Positions 27,984-37,192 are shown, numbered from the stretch's first letter. The stretch: 64,000 nt of DNA from JAOSJL01 sp963704035 (GCA_963704035.1 CAVPGR010000004.1:1-64000), one strand, 5' to 3'. The notes: generated from the letters alone by a model not told the origin. Numbers and translations: made by a program.

Positions 27984-29361
27984 CTAAGCGTCTGCCGCCA
28001 AAGGGGTTGCGTCGCCTCGCTTGCTGACCAGCCGCGACACGGCCACCGCGACCAAGAGTGCTATCACGGGCACCAGCGGAGCGCGCATCCGCATGTCGGT
28101 CCAATAAAACGCATGCACCAGCGTGTGAACGAAGCGAGCAGCAGCGTGCCCCAAATCCAGGGCTCGCGAAGCAGTTTTCGACCGCAGGAACCACGCGCCG
28201 AGCGCGGCCAGCGCAAACTCGAAGGTGTACAAGATGCCCACGGCGTAGCGCATGCCGCGGCGCGAAGGTGATTCGTGATCGCTGAGTGGCATGCGGCAGC
28301 ACAGCCCACAAGCGACCGACGCGCACCAGACACGAGTAGGCGAACATCGCCGGCTCGGCGCGGATGTTTTCGAAAGCTTCTTGGTACGCTTCGCGATCGA
28401 CGGCGACTTCGTCAGTATTTTTTAGAGCCTTAGGGTTCATCCATAGGTTGCCAACCCTGATGGGTGGTTGCGAATGAGCCCAGCGTAGTTCTTCGTAGTG
28501 CTGGTTGATCGATCTCCCGTCCCAAGTTGTCCCCCACGGCGCGCTGCGCAGGTATTCATAGAAGCTCGGATTGTTGGCAAGCAGCAAGGTAATGCCGCCG
28601 TGCAGTCGTCGTGACAATCGGCGAACCGAAACTGGCGCGCATTGCGAATGACCCAAGGGGATACGACAATCGCCGCGGCGGCGACGTATACCGCAAGCCG
28701 CCGCCAACGACGATCTTTGACCGCGATGAATGGAAATAGAACGATCACCAAGCCTGTCCACGCCAGGAACTCTGGTCGGCACAAGATGCCTAATCCAGAA
28801 CAGGCACCCGCGACGACGGCCCAGCGAATCGAGCGATCCGTACCGAAGAGCGTCAGCGCAACGAGCGTCCAGGCGGACAAGAACGCCGTCAGCGTCTCGG
28901 TCATGAGTTGCGCCGAGTACTGCAACAGGATCGGATCGAACAGCAGGAGCACCACCGCCAGCAAGCCTGGCCAATACCCAACCGACCACAGCCGGCCCAA
29001 TTGCCACACGGCGACGAAGGTTCCCGCCGCGAGTGCGACGTGCAGTGTGCCGTAGGCAAAGGAGCTACTGATGTTGTCGCCAAAGTATCGCACGCCGGCC
29101 AACAGCAGCGGGTAGAGTGGCGGTCGAGCAGCCGTGCTGAGGGGATTATGGGCTGGGCCGAGAGCAAATGTGTGATTTTCAACCAGGCGATTCGCCACGA
29201 TCCGGTAACTATCGGGATCTTGCGAGCAAGTAACCGCCGCTGAGCCATTCAATCACGCGCGCTCGAATGATGATCGCCACGATCAGCATCACCAGCAGCA
29301 CCCAACGCGGCGGCTTGGACAGCCTCGCGCGTCGATCCTCTTCCTGTGCGGGCTGATCCAT
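27984..29361 (-). CDS. GT39/ArnT-like membrane glycosyltransferase, several frameshifts
   Basis: About 459 residues, multi-span. ATG 29361 opens a short cytoplasmic tail and the first helix (WVLLVMLIVAIIIRARVIEW). The first periplasmic loop carries the acidic SQDPDSYRIVANRLVENHTF, and the Asp in this loop is the usual catalytic position of GT-C enzymes using polyprenyl-phosphate sugars. More membrane segments follow (YWPGLLAVVLLLFDPILLQY, WAVVAGACSGLGILCRPEFL, VYVAAAAIVVSPWVIRNARQ). The C-terminal part, APLVPVIALLVAVAVSRLV, ends the chain at 27984. Breaks near 29230, 28610, 28310 and 28150. Likely a lipid-linked sugar transferase for envelope glycans; the acceptor is unknown. Confidence 0.72.
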
Positions 29362-29413
29362 GACAACAACCACAACCAATGGAATCGAGGCGAACGGCGC
29401 CAGACTCGCGCCG

Positions 29414-30375
29414 CTACTGATACAGCGAGTATAACAGCACGTTCAATCCGATGCGGGCGGCGTCCTTCCGCGTGTAGCCGGCGCAGTCCAGCGACTCGTG
29501 ATTCTCCAGCGCGACAGCTTAAGTCGTACGGCGAAAAGATCACGGCGTAGCGATCGCCCAGCTTGATCGCTTCCAGATACGGCTCGACCTGGCTGACTTG
29601 CGAACGCAGCGGGCCGTCGGCCGCGCCGCGCTGGGGCTCGCGTCGCTCGACCAGCGACAGGTCGTCGCCCCCAAACGTCGTGGTAAACAGCGGATCTTTC
29701 GCGGGAATGCGGGCCAGTTGCTGCTCGGGAAAGATGGCCGCCATCTCGCGCGTAAATGCCTCGGTGAACTGGCGGCTCGAGCAGATCGCGTCGGCGAACA
29801 ACATGCCGCCCCGATCGAGATACTCGCGCAATGCCTTCCGCTCGGCCGGCGTCAGCCGAAAGTCGTTGCGCCCGTGCATGAACACCAGGTGATAGTGAAA
29901 CAGCTTGGGATCGGTGATCGCCAGTTCCCGCGCTTGCGGGTCGACGCGCAGTTGCAGCTTCTCGCCGGCCGTCTGCAGCAGGTTGCCCAGCGCCCCGGGC
30001 GCCGCGTTGCATCCGCCCGGATGAAGTGAAGCGTGCCGCATACAATTTTCCGCGCTCGAAATCATCGGCCGGCGCCTCGGCTGCTGCGGTCGTGAAAAAG
30101 TCGAACTTGTACTTCAACTCGCGGTTCGTCGCGTACGCCAACACGTTGATGCCGATGGCGCGACAAGCCGCGATCTCTTCGCGCACCGCCACCGGCAAGC
30201 GATCCTCGCGCCCGGCCGCGCCAATTCCCAATAACAACCCAAGTCGGCCGGACAGAACACCACGCTGGTGCGACAGCCAATATCGATGCCCCACAGCGGC
30301 CGCACGAAGCGCGGATCGACCGGCTCCTCGGTTCGCCAGATCGGATGCTCGGGCGGCAGCAATTGCTCGACGTGC
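29414..30375 (-). CDS. DUF4159 protein, C-terminal part only (5' end lost at the chimeric join)
   Basis: The remaining 320 residues begin at about HVEQLLPPEHPIWRTEEPVD and continue LWGIDIGCRTSVVFCPADLG, GINVLAYATNRELKYKFD, LRVDPQARELAITDPKLFHY, DRGGMLFADAICSSRQFTEA and YAVIFSPYDLSC, ending IGLNVLLYSLYQ. The FHYHLVFMHGR to REYLDRGGMLFADAIC segment is diagnostic of DUF4159, a domain of planctomycete secreted or membrane proteins often encoded with MoxR/DUF58 genes. Frame breaks at about 30220, 30035 and 29515. The gene has no start: upstream of position 30375 the same strand encodes an unrelated SMC protein. Confidence 0.83.
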
Positions 30376-30390
30376 GCTGGTCGCGTCGAC
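30366..30390. other. Chimeric junction between planctomycete and actinobacterial sequence
   Basis: On the minus strand the SMC frame is convincing down to GEGKPGDAEAELVDA at about 30385. From about 30372 the DUF4159 frame (HVEQLLPPEHPIW) is convincing in a different reading frame. The overlap is less than about 15 bases. Gene content, base composition and repeat families differ on the two sides. I place the join between 30370 and 30386. Confidence 0.9.
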
Positions 30391-31452
30391 CAACTCTGCC
30401 TCGGCGTCACCGGGCTTGCCCTCGCCGATCTCCTCGAGCTCTCGACGCGCGTCATCGACCTGGGCCACCAGGGTCTCGACGACACCCTCGTCTGCGGCGG
30501 CCGCAAGATCGCGCTCGACACCGCGACGCTTCTCCTCGACGAGAGCAACGAGGCCACGGGACCGCTCCCGCACGGCTTCCGCTCGAGCGAGTGCGTCGGC
30601 CACGTCGTCGTCACCGATTCCTGTGAGTGCCTCTTCAGCGTGGACAACGGAGTCGTCGAGGGCGGTCAACGCGGCGCTGAGCTCCGCTTCACGCCGGGCG
30701 TGGGAGCTCCGCTCCGTGTCGAGTCGATCGAGCTTGGTCGCCAGCCCGGCCAGGTGGTGGCCCGCGAGATGGAGCTTGATGGCCCGGAGCTCGGCTTCGA
30801 CACCGCCGTGGCGCCGGGCGGCGTCGGCCTGCCGCTCGAGTGGCTTGAGCTGACGACGTACTTCCCGGATCAGATCCTGGAGGCGCAAGAGGTTGCCCTC
30901 GGTGGACTCCAGACGACGCTCGGCGCGCTCACGCCGCTTGCGGAACTTGAGGACTCCCGCCGCCTCCTCGATGATCGCGCGGCGATCTTCGGGTCGTGCC
31001 GTGAGAACCGCGTCGAGTTGGCCCTGACCCACGATGACGTGCTGCTGGCGCCCGATTCCCGTGTCGGACAGAAGCTCCTGGATGTCGAGCAGGCGGCACT
31101 CCGCACCGTTGATCTGGTATTCGGAATCACCCGAACGGAACAGCAACCGCGTGATCGTGACCTCGTCGAACTCGATCGGCAGCAGACCCGCGGAGTTGTC
31201 GATCGTGAGCGCCACCTCGGCGCGACCGAGCGACGGCCGTTTCGGCGTACCGGCGAAGATGACGTCGTCCATCTTCCCGCCACGAACGGTGCGCGGGCCC
31301 TGCGCGCCCAGCACCCACGCGACGGCGTCGACGAGGTTCGACTTGCCGGACCCGTTGGGTCCGACCACCACCGACACACCCGGCTCGAACTCGATCGTCG
31401 TGCGGTCAGCGAAACTCTTGAAGCCCTTGAGCGTGAGCGACTTCAGGAACAT
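30376..31452 (-). CDS. smc: Chromosome segregation protein SMC, N-terminal third only
   Basis: SMC forms the ATPase ring that compacts and separates chromosomes. Start ATG 31452 gives MFLKSLTLKGFKSFADRTT. The P-loop is GPNGSGKSNLVDAV near residue 33, followed by GGKMDDVIFAGT, the Q-loop region and GQGQLDAVLTARPEDRRAII. From residue 165 it becomes a long coiled coil (FRKRRERAERRLESTEGNLL). About 359 of the usual 1,150-1,200 residues are present. Hinge, second coil and C-terminal ATPase half are missing because the sequence switches genome near 30376. It follows mutM and acyP as in many actinobacteria. Confidence 0.95.
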
Positions 31453-31528
31453 CGGCCGTGGTAATCCATGGTCGAAAGCATGATGGACAAGGACCCTCCT
31501 CCGCACGCGGAGCGTATCGAGTCGTCGG

Positions 31529-31780
31529 TCACGAGACGCGGAACCCCCGCTCACCGGTCGGCGTCGCCTCCACCACCTCGACGGTGTCGACCCTGGCCCG
31601 GGCCGGACCGGTCCGGCACCAGCCGACGAGAGCGTCGACCGCCCCGGGAGCACCTTCCGCAACGAGCTCGACCCGGCCGTCGGAGAGATTCCTCACGCCG
31701 CCGTGGACCCCCAGAGCCTCCGCCCTCTCCCGTGCGCTCTCGCGGAACCACACGCCTTGCACGAGCCCGGACACCCACAC
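31529..31780 (-). CDS. acyP: Acylphosphatase
   Basis: Small enzyme that hydrolyses carboxyl-phosphate bonds. The active-site Arg is in SGLVQGVWFRESARER and the active-site Asn in HGGVRNLSDGRVELVAEG, both in the right spacing. About 83-93 residues, normal for the family. As sequenced, its frame is open into the mutM frame, giving an apparent MutM-acylphosphatase fusion. I think a one-base error near 31862 removed the mutM stop. The true start is either the GTG at 31780 or a non-standard codon slightly upstream. Confidence 0.87.
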   Translation of the reverse strand: MWVSGLVQGVWFRESARERAEALGVHGGVRNLSDGRVELVAEGAPGAVDALVGWCRTGPARARVDTVEVVEATPTGERGFRVS

Positions 31781-31809
31781 GACGCGCCGGATGGAGGCTG
31801 CCCCGTCGT

Positions 31810-32647
31810 TCAGACCTGGCTCACCGAGTAGTAGGTCGAGCGGTTTCCGTAACGCTCGGCGCATGATCGGCTTCTTGGTACGCGGGCAGGGCTCTCCCTC
31901 CCGGCCGTACACCTGGTGGTGATCCTGGTACTCGCCGGGGTTTCCCTGGAGGTCGACAAAGCCCTCGTCGGCGAGAGTCGACCCGCGGTACTTGACCGCG
32001 TCCTGGAGGACCTCGATCACCGCACGGAACAGGCGGCGAACCTCCTGGGGCGACAGCGAGTCACTGAGCCTGTCAAAGCGCAGTCCCGCCTGAAAGAGGA
32101 TCTCATCGCTGTAGATGTTGCCGATCCCGGCGATGAACTTCTGATCCATCAGCAGCGACTTGAGCTTCATGCTCCGCTGACGTAGCAGCGCAGCGAAGCG
32201 GTCGACCGAAATGCCCGCGTCGAGCGGATCAAAGCCGAGATGGCCGAGCTCGGGGAGTTCATCGGCGATCACGTCGGACTTGGTGACGAACATCTCACCG
32301 AACGTCCGCGGGTCGACGAAGCGCAGCTGCCCGCCCTGGGTGAACCCGATGATGACATGGGTGTGCTTGGGCTTCGCGACCTTCGCCGACTTGGCACGCA
32401 GAAGCTGACCCGACATTCCGAGATGGATCACGAGCGACTGCTCGTTGTCGAGCGCGAGCACGAGGTACTTCCCGCGCCGCTCCACCGACTTGATCTTCGC
32501 CCCCTCGAGCGGCTCGGTGAACTGCTTACGTTTGGTGTGCCGACGCACCGAGCGCATCGTCACAACCTCGACTGACTTGATCTTGCGACCGACGACATCC
32601 TTGTCGAGGTCGCGTCGGAGGACTTCCACTTCGGGAAGCTCAGGCAT
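31810..32647 (-). CDS. mutM: Formamidopyrimidine-DNA glycosylase MutM (zinc-less finger form)
   Basis: Removes oxidised purines from DNA. Starts MPELPEVEVLRRDL, with the catalytic Pro2 and Glu3. RRGKYLVLALDNEQSLVIHL with the beta-hairpin Lys, FVDPRTFGEMF and the H2TH region FIAGIGNIYSDEILFQAGLR are present. The C-terminus reads YGREGEPCPRTKKPIMR, then after removal of one base ERYGNRSTYYSVSQV and stop. Classical MutM has four Cys in this finger; here three are replaced (by Thr, Ser and Ser). The DNA-intercalating shape RSTYY is kept. The start overlaps the rnc stop by eight bases. Confidence 0.9.
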
Positions 32648-33395
32648 TGTGTCCTTCTTCTGTTGCGAATGGTGGACTGTCGGAGATCTCGGAGTCGGCG
32701 AGCCGGTCGAGTGCGTCGGATGCGGCCGCCTGTTCGGCACGCGTGCTGGAGGATCCGTCGCCGCGGCCACAGACCTGACCACCGAGAAGGACCTCGGCGT
32801 GAAAGCACTTCTCGTGTTCAGGACCCTCGGAGGACACGATGTAGCGGGGTCGATCCGCAAAGCGGCCGGCGGCGCGCTCCTGGAGCCTGTTCTTGGACTC
32901 CTGGAGCGCCGGCGATCGTGAGGCTTCGGCGATCCGGTCGTGGAGAAGCCGGCACACCAGCACTTCGGCGGGTTTCCATCCGCCGTCGAGGTAGACCGCA
33001 GCGATCACGGCTTCCATGGCGTCGGCGAGCAGTGAGGGCTTGTCGCGTCCGCCCGAGGCGTCTTCACCCTTGTCGAGGAGGAGGTACCGCCCGAGGCCGA
33101 CTTCGCGGGCGATCTCTGTGAGCGTTGCTTCATTGACCACGGCGGCACGAATACGCGCGAGCTCACCTTCGGGAGCCTCGGGATACCGCCGGTAGAGGTC
33201 GGTCGTCACGACGAGCCCGAGGACCGAATCGCCCAGGAACTCGAGACGCTCGTTTGACTCGAGGTCGGGACGTTGCGAGCGGTGCGACCGATGCACGAGC
33301 GCGTTGTGCAACAACGCCGGTGTGGCGAACTCGTGGCCGAGGGCGGCCTCGAGATCTTCGAGTGCGGCCGACTGCCCGACATCAGCAGAGACCAC
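32640..33395 (-). CDS. rnc: Ribonuclease III
   Basis: Double-strand RNA nuclease for rRNA and mRNA processing. The signature SNERLEFLGDSVLGLVVTTD is near residue 48, the second acidic cluster LLADAMEAVIAAVYLDGG near 120, and the double-stranded RNA-binding domain occupies residues 165-235 (ESKNRLQERAAGRF to STRAEQAAASDALDRLA). Unbroken, 251 residues, normal size. Located between acpP and mutM, as in many bacteria. Confidence 0.96.
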   Translation of the reverse strand: MVSADVGQSAALEDLEAALGHEFATPALLHNALVHRSHRSQRPDLESNERLEFLGDSVLGLVVTTDLYRRYPEAPEGELARIRAAVVNEATLTEIAREVGLGRYLLLDKGEDASGGRDKPSLLADAMEAVIAAVYLDGGWKPAEVLVCRLLHDRIAEASRSPALQESKNRLQERAAGRFADRPRYIVSSEGPEHEKCFHAEVLLGGQVCGRGDGSSSTRAEQAAASDALDRLADSEISDSPPFATEEGHNA

Positions 33396-33416
33396 GCCGG
33401 TCTGACGGACGTGTCA

Positions 33417-33722
33417 TCACGCGTCACCCGAGACCGAGAAACTCGCCACGACGTACTCCACGGCGTCGCGAACCGTTGCCAGATCCACCAGGTCTTCGTC
33501 GACGATCTGGAAACCCACCGACCGTTCGCCGATCTCCTCCTCGAGGGACTCGACCAGTTCGATGAGCGCGAGAGAGTCGGCATGGAGATCGTCGGCGAAG
33601 CGCGAATCGATCGTGACCGATCCGATGTCGATTTCGAGGATGTCGGCCAGACGCTCCTGGATCAGAGCGAAGACCTCGTCGGCGTTGGGAGCCGCACCCG
33701 TCACGTGCGTCTCAGCCGGCAT
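33417..33722 (-). CDS. acpP: Acyl carrier protein
   Basis: Carries growing fatty acyl chains on a phosphopantetheine arm. The attachment Ser is in DDLHADSLALIELVESLEEE near residue 50. 101 residues with an N-terminal extension before the helix DEVFALIQERLADI. It overlaps the plsX stop by eleven bases and precedes rnc, so these genes form one transcript. Confidence 0.92.
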   Translation of the reverse strand: MPAETHVTGAAPNADEVFALIQERLADILEIDIGSVTIDSRFADDLHADSLALIELVESLEEEIGERSVGFQIVDEDLVDLATVRDAVEYVVASFSVSGDA

Positions 33723-34725
33723 CGACGATCGCCTCCGCGAGACGACGCGGCACGTCGGCGGCCACGGCGTCGAGCGCGACGCCGACCGAATTGAGAATCG
33801 CGCGGTCGGACGACGAGCCGTGCGAGATCACGCACACGCCGTCGACACCGAGAAGCGTTGCCCCACCGGTGTACTCGGGGTCGAGGGACTTGGCCGCTTC
33901 GGTCAGCAGCGGCTCGAGAACCCGCGAGGCGTCGCGGGCCTCGTCGCTCGACGACATCACCGAGTAGACGAAACCGGCCACGGCACTGACCACGCCTTCG
34001 ATCGTCTTCAGTGCCACGTTGCCGGTGAATCCGTCGGTCACGATGACGTCGGGATCCGCACTCATGAACTGACGACCTTCGACGTTGCCGACGAAGCCCG
34101 GGGTCCCCGCGAGCAGTTCCGTCGCGGCCTTGCGGAGCCCGTCGCCCTTGCCGGGTTCCTCGCCGTTGGACAGCAACCCCACCCGGGGCTCGGCGACATC
34201 GAAGCGCACCTGGGCATAGATCCGGCCCATGAGAGCGAACTGCGCCAGCCACTCGGGCGAGCAGTCGACCGTGGCGCCCGCGTCGACGAGCATCTGGTGA
34301 CCACCACCGGGGACGGGAACCGGAACGGCGACCGCAGGTCGTGCGACACCGGCCACCCTGCCCATTCTGAGCAGTGCCGCTGCCATTGCCGCGCCGGTGT
34401 TCCCCGCGCTCACCATGGCGTCGGCACGGCCGTCGCGCACGGCCTCGGCGGCGCGCACCAACGACGAGTCGGACTTGGCGCGGATCGCTGCCGCGGGCTC
34501 TTCGTCCATCGCCACGATCTCCGACGCGTGGAGCAACTCCACGCCGTCGGGTAACGAGCCGTTCGGGAGCTCCGCCTTCACGAGTTCCTCGGGGCCGACG
34601 AGAAGTATCGAGACGTCGAAGTCCTGGGCGGCACGCAGAGCCCCCACCACGGCAGCGCCGGGCGCGTGGTCTCCACCGACAGCGTCGACCGCGACGACGG
34701 GTGTGCGCGAGCTCTGCGGAGTCAT
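33712..34725 (-). CDS. plsX: Phosphate acyltransferase PlsX
   Basis: Makes acyl-phosphate from acyl-ACP as the first step of phospholipid synthesis. Unbroken, 337 residues. Conserved segments are VAVDAVGGDHAPGAAVVGAL at the N-terminus, SAGNTGAAMAAALLRMGR, RVGLLSNGEEPGKGD, DVIVTDGFTGNVALKTIEG and YTGGATLLGVDGVCVISHG. It sits between rpmF and acpP, the standard bacterial arrangement. Confidence 0.96.
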   Translation of the reverse strand: MTPQSSRTPVVAVDAVGGDHAPGAAVVGALRAAQDFDVSILLVGPEELVKAELPNGSLPDGVELLHASEIVAMDEEPAAAIRAKSDSSLVRAAEAVRDGRADAMVSAGNTGAAMAAALLRMGRVAGVARPAVAVPVPVPGGGHQMLVDAGATVDCSPEWLAQFALMGRIYAQVRFDVAEPRVGLLSNGEEPGKGDGLRKAATELLAGTPGFVGNVEGRQFMSADPDVIVTDGFTGNVALKTIEGVVSAVAGFVYSVMSSSDEARDASRVLEPLLTEAAKSLDPEYTGGATLLGVDGVCVISHGSSSDRAILNSVGVALDAVAADVPRRLAEAIVDAG

Positions 34726-34728
34726 CGG

Positions 34729-34908
34729 CTATTCGACGTCGAGGACCTGCCGGTCGCGATACCACCCGCAGTGCGGACAGACGATGTGGGGGCGCTTGCC
34801 CACACCACAGTGGGGACAAACCGAACGGGCAGCCGTCTCCACCTTTCTGTTCGCGGAGCGCCGGGAGTGAGTCCGGCTCCTGCTGGTCTTGCGTTTGGGG
34901 ACGGCCAT
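34729..34908 (-). CDS. rpmF: 50S ribosomal protein L32
   Basis: 59 residues: MAVPKRKTSRSRTHSRRSAN at the N-terminus, then two CPHC motifs about 17 residues apart (zinc-binding form), and a short C-terminus ending DVE. It is followed directly by plsX (three-base gap) and preceded by DUF177, the classical rpmF operon. Confidence 0.96.
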   Translation of the reverse strand: MAVPKRKTSRSRTHSRRSANRKVETAARSVCPHCGVGKRPHIVCPHCGWYRDRQVLDVE

Positions 34909-34945
34909 GGTGCTGAAGCTCCTGATCGTGAGGTCGTTCGAACGG

Positions 34946-34990
34946 TGGGCAGGGTGGCGGGCAGGGTGGGGGGCAGGGTGGTGGGGCGGC
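34946..34990 (+). repeat. Tandem GGGCAGGGTGG repeat between DUF177 and rpmF
   Basis: Three imperfect copies of GGGCAGGGTGG with extra G occur in 45 bases, ending at the stop side of the DUF177 gene. The plus strand carries multiple runs of three or more G, compatible with a quadruplex; the transcript (minus strand) is C-rich. Confidence 0.75.
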
Positions 34991-34993
34991 TGT

Positions 34994-35485
34994 TCACAGC
35001 CGCAGTTCGTCGAGCGCGTCCCAGCGGGGATCAGCGTGCTCGCCCGTGCACGTGCACTGTTCCTCGTTGCGGTTCACGCCACACGAAGGGCACAGACCGG
35101 CACAGTCGGACTGGCACAGCGGAACCGTGGGCAGATCGAGAACGATCGCGTCGCGCAACGGCAACTCGAGGTCGATCACGTCGTCGGTGATGGGAAACGT
35201 CTCCCCCTCGACCGCCTCCTTCTCGAAAAGCTCGCGCACGGTGACCGACAGCGGGCCGGAGACGGGTTCGAGACAGCGGCTGCAGGCCCCCTGCCAGGTG
35301 CCCGATACGGTTCCGTGGACGACGATTCCGTCGGTCACGTGCTCGAGAGTGAGATCCAGCTCGACGGCGTCGTCGGTGGGCCGAACAGCGGCGCTCGGGG
35401 CGTCGATGGGCACCCGGCCGCGACGTGTCGCGCGGGCGCCCGGCCGGGCGAGCAGGTCGGCGACATCAGTGCACAATTCGGACAC
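34994..35485 (-). CDS. DUF177 (YceD) protein, Cys-containing
   Basis: 163 residues from a GTG at 35485 (VSELCTDVADLLARPG). Typical DUF177 blocks: VHGTVSGTWQGACSRCLEPV, FPITDDVIDLELPLRDAIVL and LCQSDCAGLCPSCGVNRNEE. The CSRC and CPSC-type cysteines suggest metal binding. The family is always coupled to rpmF and is linked to ribosome biogenesis (YceD/DUF177, 23S rRNA accumulation). The longer upstream frame is not credible. Confidence 0.87.
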   Translation of the reverse strand: MSELCTDVADLLARPGARATRRGRVPIDAPSAAVRPTDDAVELDLTLEHVTDGIVVHGTVSGTWQGACSRCLEPVSGPLSVTVRELFEKEAVEGETFPITDDVIDLELPLRDAIVLDLPTVPLCQSDCAGLCPSCGVNRNEEQCTCTGEHADPRWDALDELRL

Positions 35486-35576
35486 AGCTACGGCACGATC
35501 AACAGGAGACGGGTGAAGGGCAACCGCTGCGGACAGCGGCGCGGACAACCCTACCAGAACCCAGGATTTTCCAGGT

Positions 35577-36113
35577 CTACATCTCGTCCTGGTCGAAGAA
35601 ACCGGCGGTTTCGTCGTCCTCGGTTTCCGCCTCGTCCCCGTCCTCGGGCTCGATGTGGACCGAGAGGCGCTCGCGGCCGTGCTGAACGGCCTGCATGGTG
35701 CGGGTGAGCACGACCTCGAACCCCGCCAGCTTCTGGTCGATGTAGTCCTCCGCCTCATGGCGCAGGGCCCGCGCCCGGGCTTCGGCGTCGTCGACACGGC
35801 CCTGTGCGACGCGGTTGGCCTCGCGCACCACCTCGGTGCGCTCGACCATGTGCTCGGCACGGGTGCGCGCCGCCTCCACCAGATCCTCCGCGTCGCGACG
35901 GGCCTGGGCGAGGAACTCCTCACGCTCCTTCAGCAGCCACCGGGCACGCCTGAGCTCCTCGGGAAGACCGTGGAGCGCCTCGTCGAGCAGATCGGCGAAC
36001 TCGTCACGACTGATCAGCACGGACGCCGACAGCGGCATGGGCCGCGCGGTCTCGACGAGCTCCCGCATCCGCAGAAGCAGGGCCTCGGTGTCGAACTCAG
36101 GTTGTTCGCTCAT
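35577..36113 (-). CDS. DivIVA-like coiled-coil protein
   Basis: 178 residues, mostly helix. Central region EREEFLAQARRDAEDLVEAA and RTRAEHMVERTEVVREANRV is a coiled coil like the DivIVA and ATP-synthase-b-type proteins seen next to coaD in actinobacteria. The C-terminus is highly acidic (EPEDGDEAETEDDETAG). It overlaps the coaD stop by one base. Possibly a polar or cell-envelope scaffold; not certain. Confidence 0.72.
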   Translation of the reverse strand: MSEQPEFDTEALLLRMRELVETARPMPLSASVLISRDEFADLLDEALHGLPEELRRARWLLKEREEFLAQARRDAEDLVEAARTRAEHMVERTEVVREANRVAQGRVDDAEARARALRHEAEDYIDQKLAGFEVVLTRTMQAVQHGRERLSVHIEPEDGDEAETEDDETAGFFDQDEM

Positions 36114-36598
36114 CAGTTGTCGGCTCCGAATCTCTCGTCGAGACGTTTCGCCACCGACGGTGGAACCATGCTCGACACGTCCCCCCCGAAGCGGGCCACG
36201 TCGCGCACAAGACTCGATGACAGAAACGAATACGCGGGATTGGTCGTGATGAAGAAGGTGTCGATGCCCGACAGCTGGTGGTTCATCTGGCCCATCTGGA
36301 GCTCGTAGTCGAAGTCCGAAATCGCCCGAAGACCCTTGACGATCGACTCGGCACCGTGCTCGCGGGCGTAGTCCACCAGAAGGCCCTTGAAGTGGTCGAT
36401 CCGGACGTTGGGAACATGAGCGAGGACCTCACGCAGCATTTCCTCGCGTTCGGCGAGCGTGAAGAGCGGCTCCGACTTCTGCGGGTTCCGGATCACCGCC
36501 ACGAGGACGTCATCGAAGTGGCGGGCCGTCCTCTCGATGATGTCGAGATGACCGTTGGTCACCGGGTCGAACGATCCCGGGCAGAGCGCGGTGGCCAC
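36113..36598 (-). CDS. coaD: Pantetheine-phosphate adenylyltransferase
   Basis: Penultimate step of coenzyme A synthesis. 161 residues: nucleotide-binding CPGSFDPVTNGHLDIIERTA, and the C-terminal YSFLSSSLVRDVARFGGD, the ISSTxVR-type motif. RNPQKSEPLFTLAEREEML is the phosphopantetheine region. Length exact for CoaD. Follows rsmD by 40 bases, as in most actinobacteria. Confidence 0.97.
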   Translation of the reverse strand: MATALCPGSFDPVTNGHLDIIERTARHFDDVLVAVIRNPQKSEPLFTLAEREEMLREVLAHVPNVRIDHFKGLLVDYAREHGAESIVKGLRAISDFDYELQMGQMNHQLSGIDTFFITTNPAYSFLSSSLVRDVARFGGDVSSMVPPSVAKRLDERFGADN

Positions 36599-36638
36599 GC
36601 GTCGGTCCCCCTGAGTCCCCTCGAGGCCCGCGAGGGCC

Positions 36639-37184
36639 TCACGTGTCGATGATCAGCACGAGCGTATCGCCGTAGATCCGCTCCCGGGTCGATCGCCATG
36701 TCTCGGGGAGTGTGGGCGTTCCCGACCGGGTCGGCCGTTCGAGGACGATTCGCGCGCCCGGTGCCCGTCGCGGCGATGCCTCCACCGTACGGAGAAGCGC
36801 GGAGACCTCCTCGTTGCTCCAGTCGTAGGGCGGATCGCACAGAACCAGGTCGGCCGGCTCGCGCTCAGTCGACGGAACGGCCAGGAGCCGTCGGGCGTCC
36901 CCACGCTGCACCCGTGCGCGGTCGCCGAAACCGACCGTCTCGAGGTTCTTTCGACACACACCGACGGCGGTGGAGTCGGCGTCGATCAGGTCAGCTGACT
37001 CGGCGCCCCGCGACAGCGCCTCGATCGCCATCGCCCCGCTCCCTGCACAGACATCGAGGACGTGCGTGCCACCGACGTCGCCGAGCATCGAGAAGACCGC
37101 TTCGCGGACCCGGCCCGTGGTCGGGCGAGCACCCGCCGGTACCGCGAGGCGCCGCCCCTTCGCCGAGCCGGCGATGACGCGCAT
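36639..37184 (-). CDS. rsmD: 16S rRNA (guanine966-N2)-methyltransferase RsmD
   Basis: 181 residues from ATG 37184 (MRVIAGSAKGRRLAVPAG). SAM-binding HVLDVCAGSGAMAIEALSRG near 45, and catalytic ADLVLCDPPYDWSNEEV (DPPY) near 115. A longer frame upstream (to 37262) would translate a tandem repeat as RAASH units and is rejected as start. Normal length for RsmD. Confidence 0.95.
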   Translation of the reverse strand: MRVIAGSAKGRRLAVPAGARPTTGRVREAVFSMLGDVGGTHVLDVCAGSGAMAIEALSRGAESADLIDADSTAVGVCRKNLETVGFGDRARVQRGDARRLLAVPSTEREPADLVLCDPPYDWSNEEVSALLRTVEASPRRAPGARIVLERPTRSGTPTLPETWRSTRERIYGDTLVLIIDT

Positions 37185-37192
37185 CGCTCGCC

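Noticed and set aside
29443..31662. A single 739-codon frame that looks like one SMC-type fusion protein
   Set aside because: It is SMC to about 30385 and then a wrong-frame translation of the planctomycete DUF4159 region; it arises from the chimeric join.
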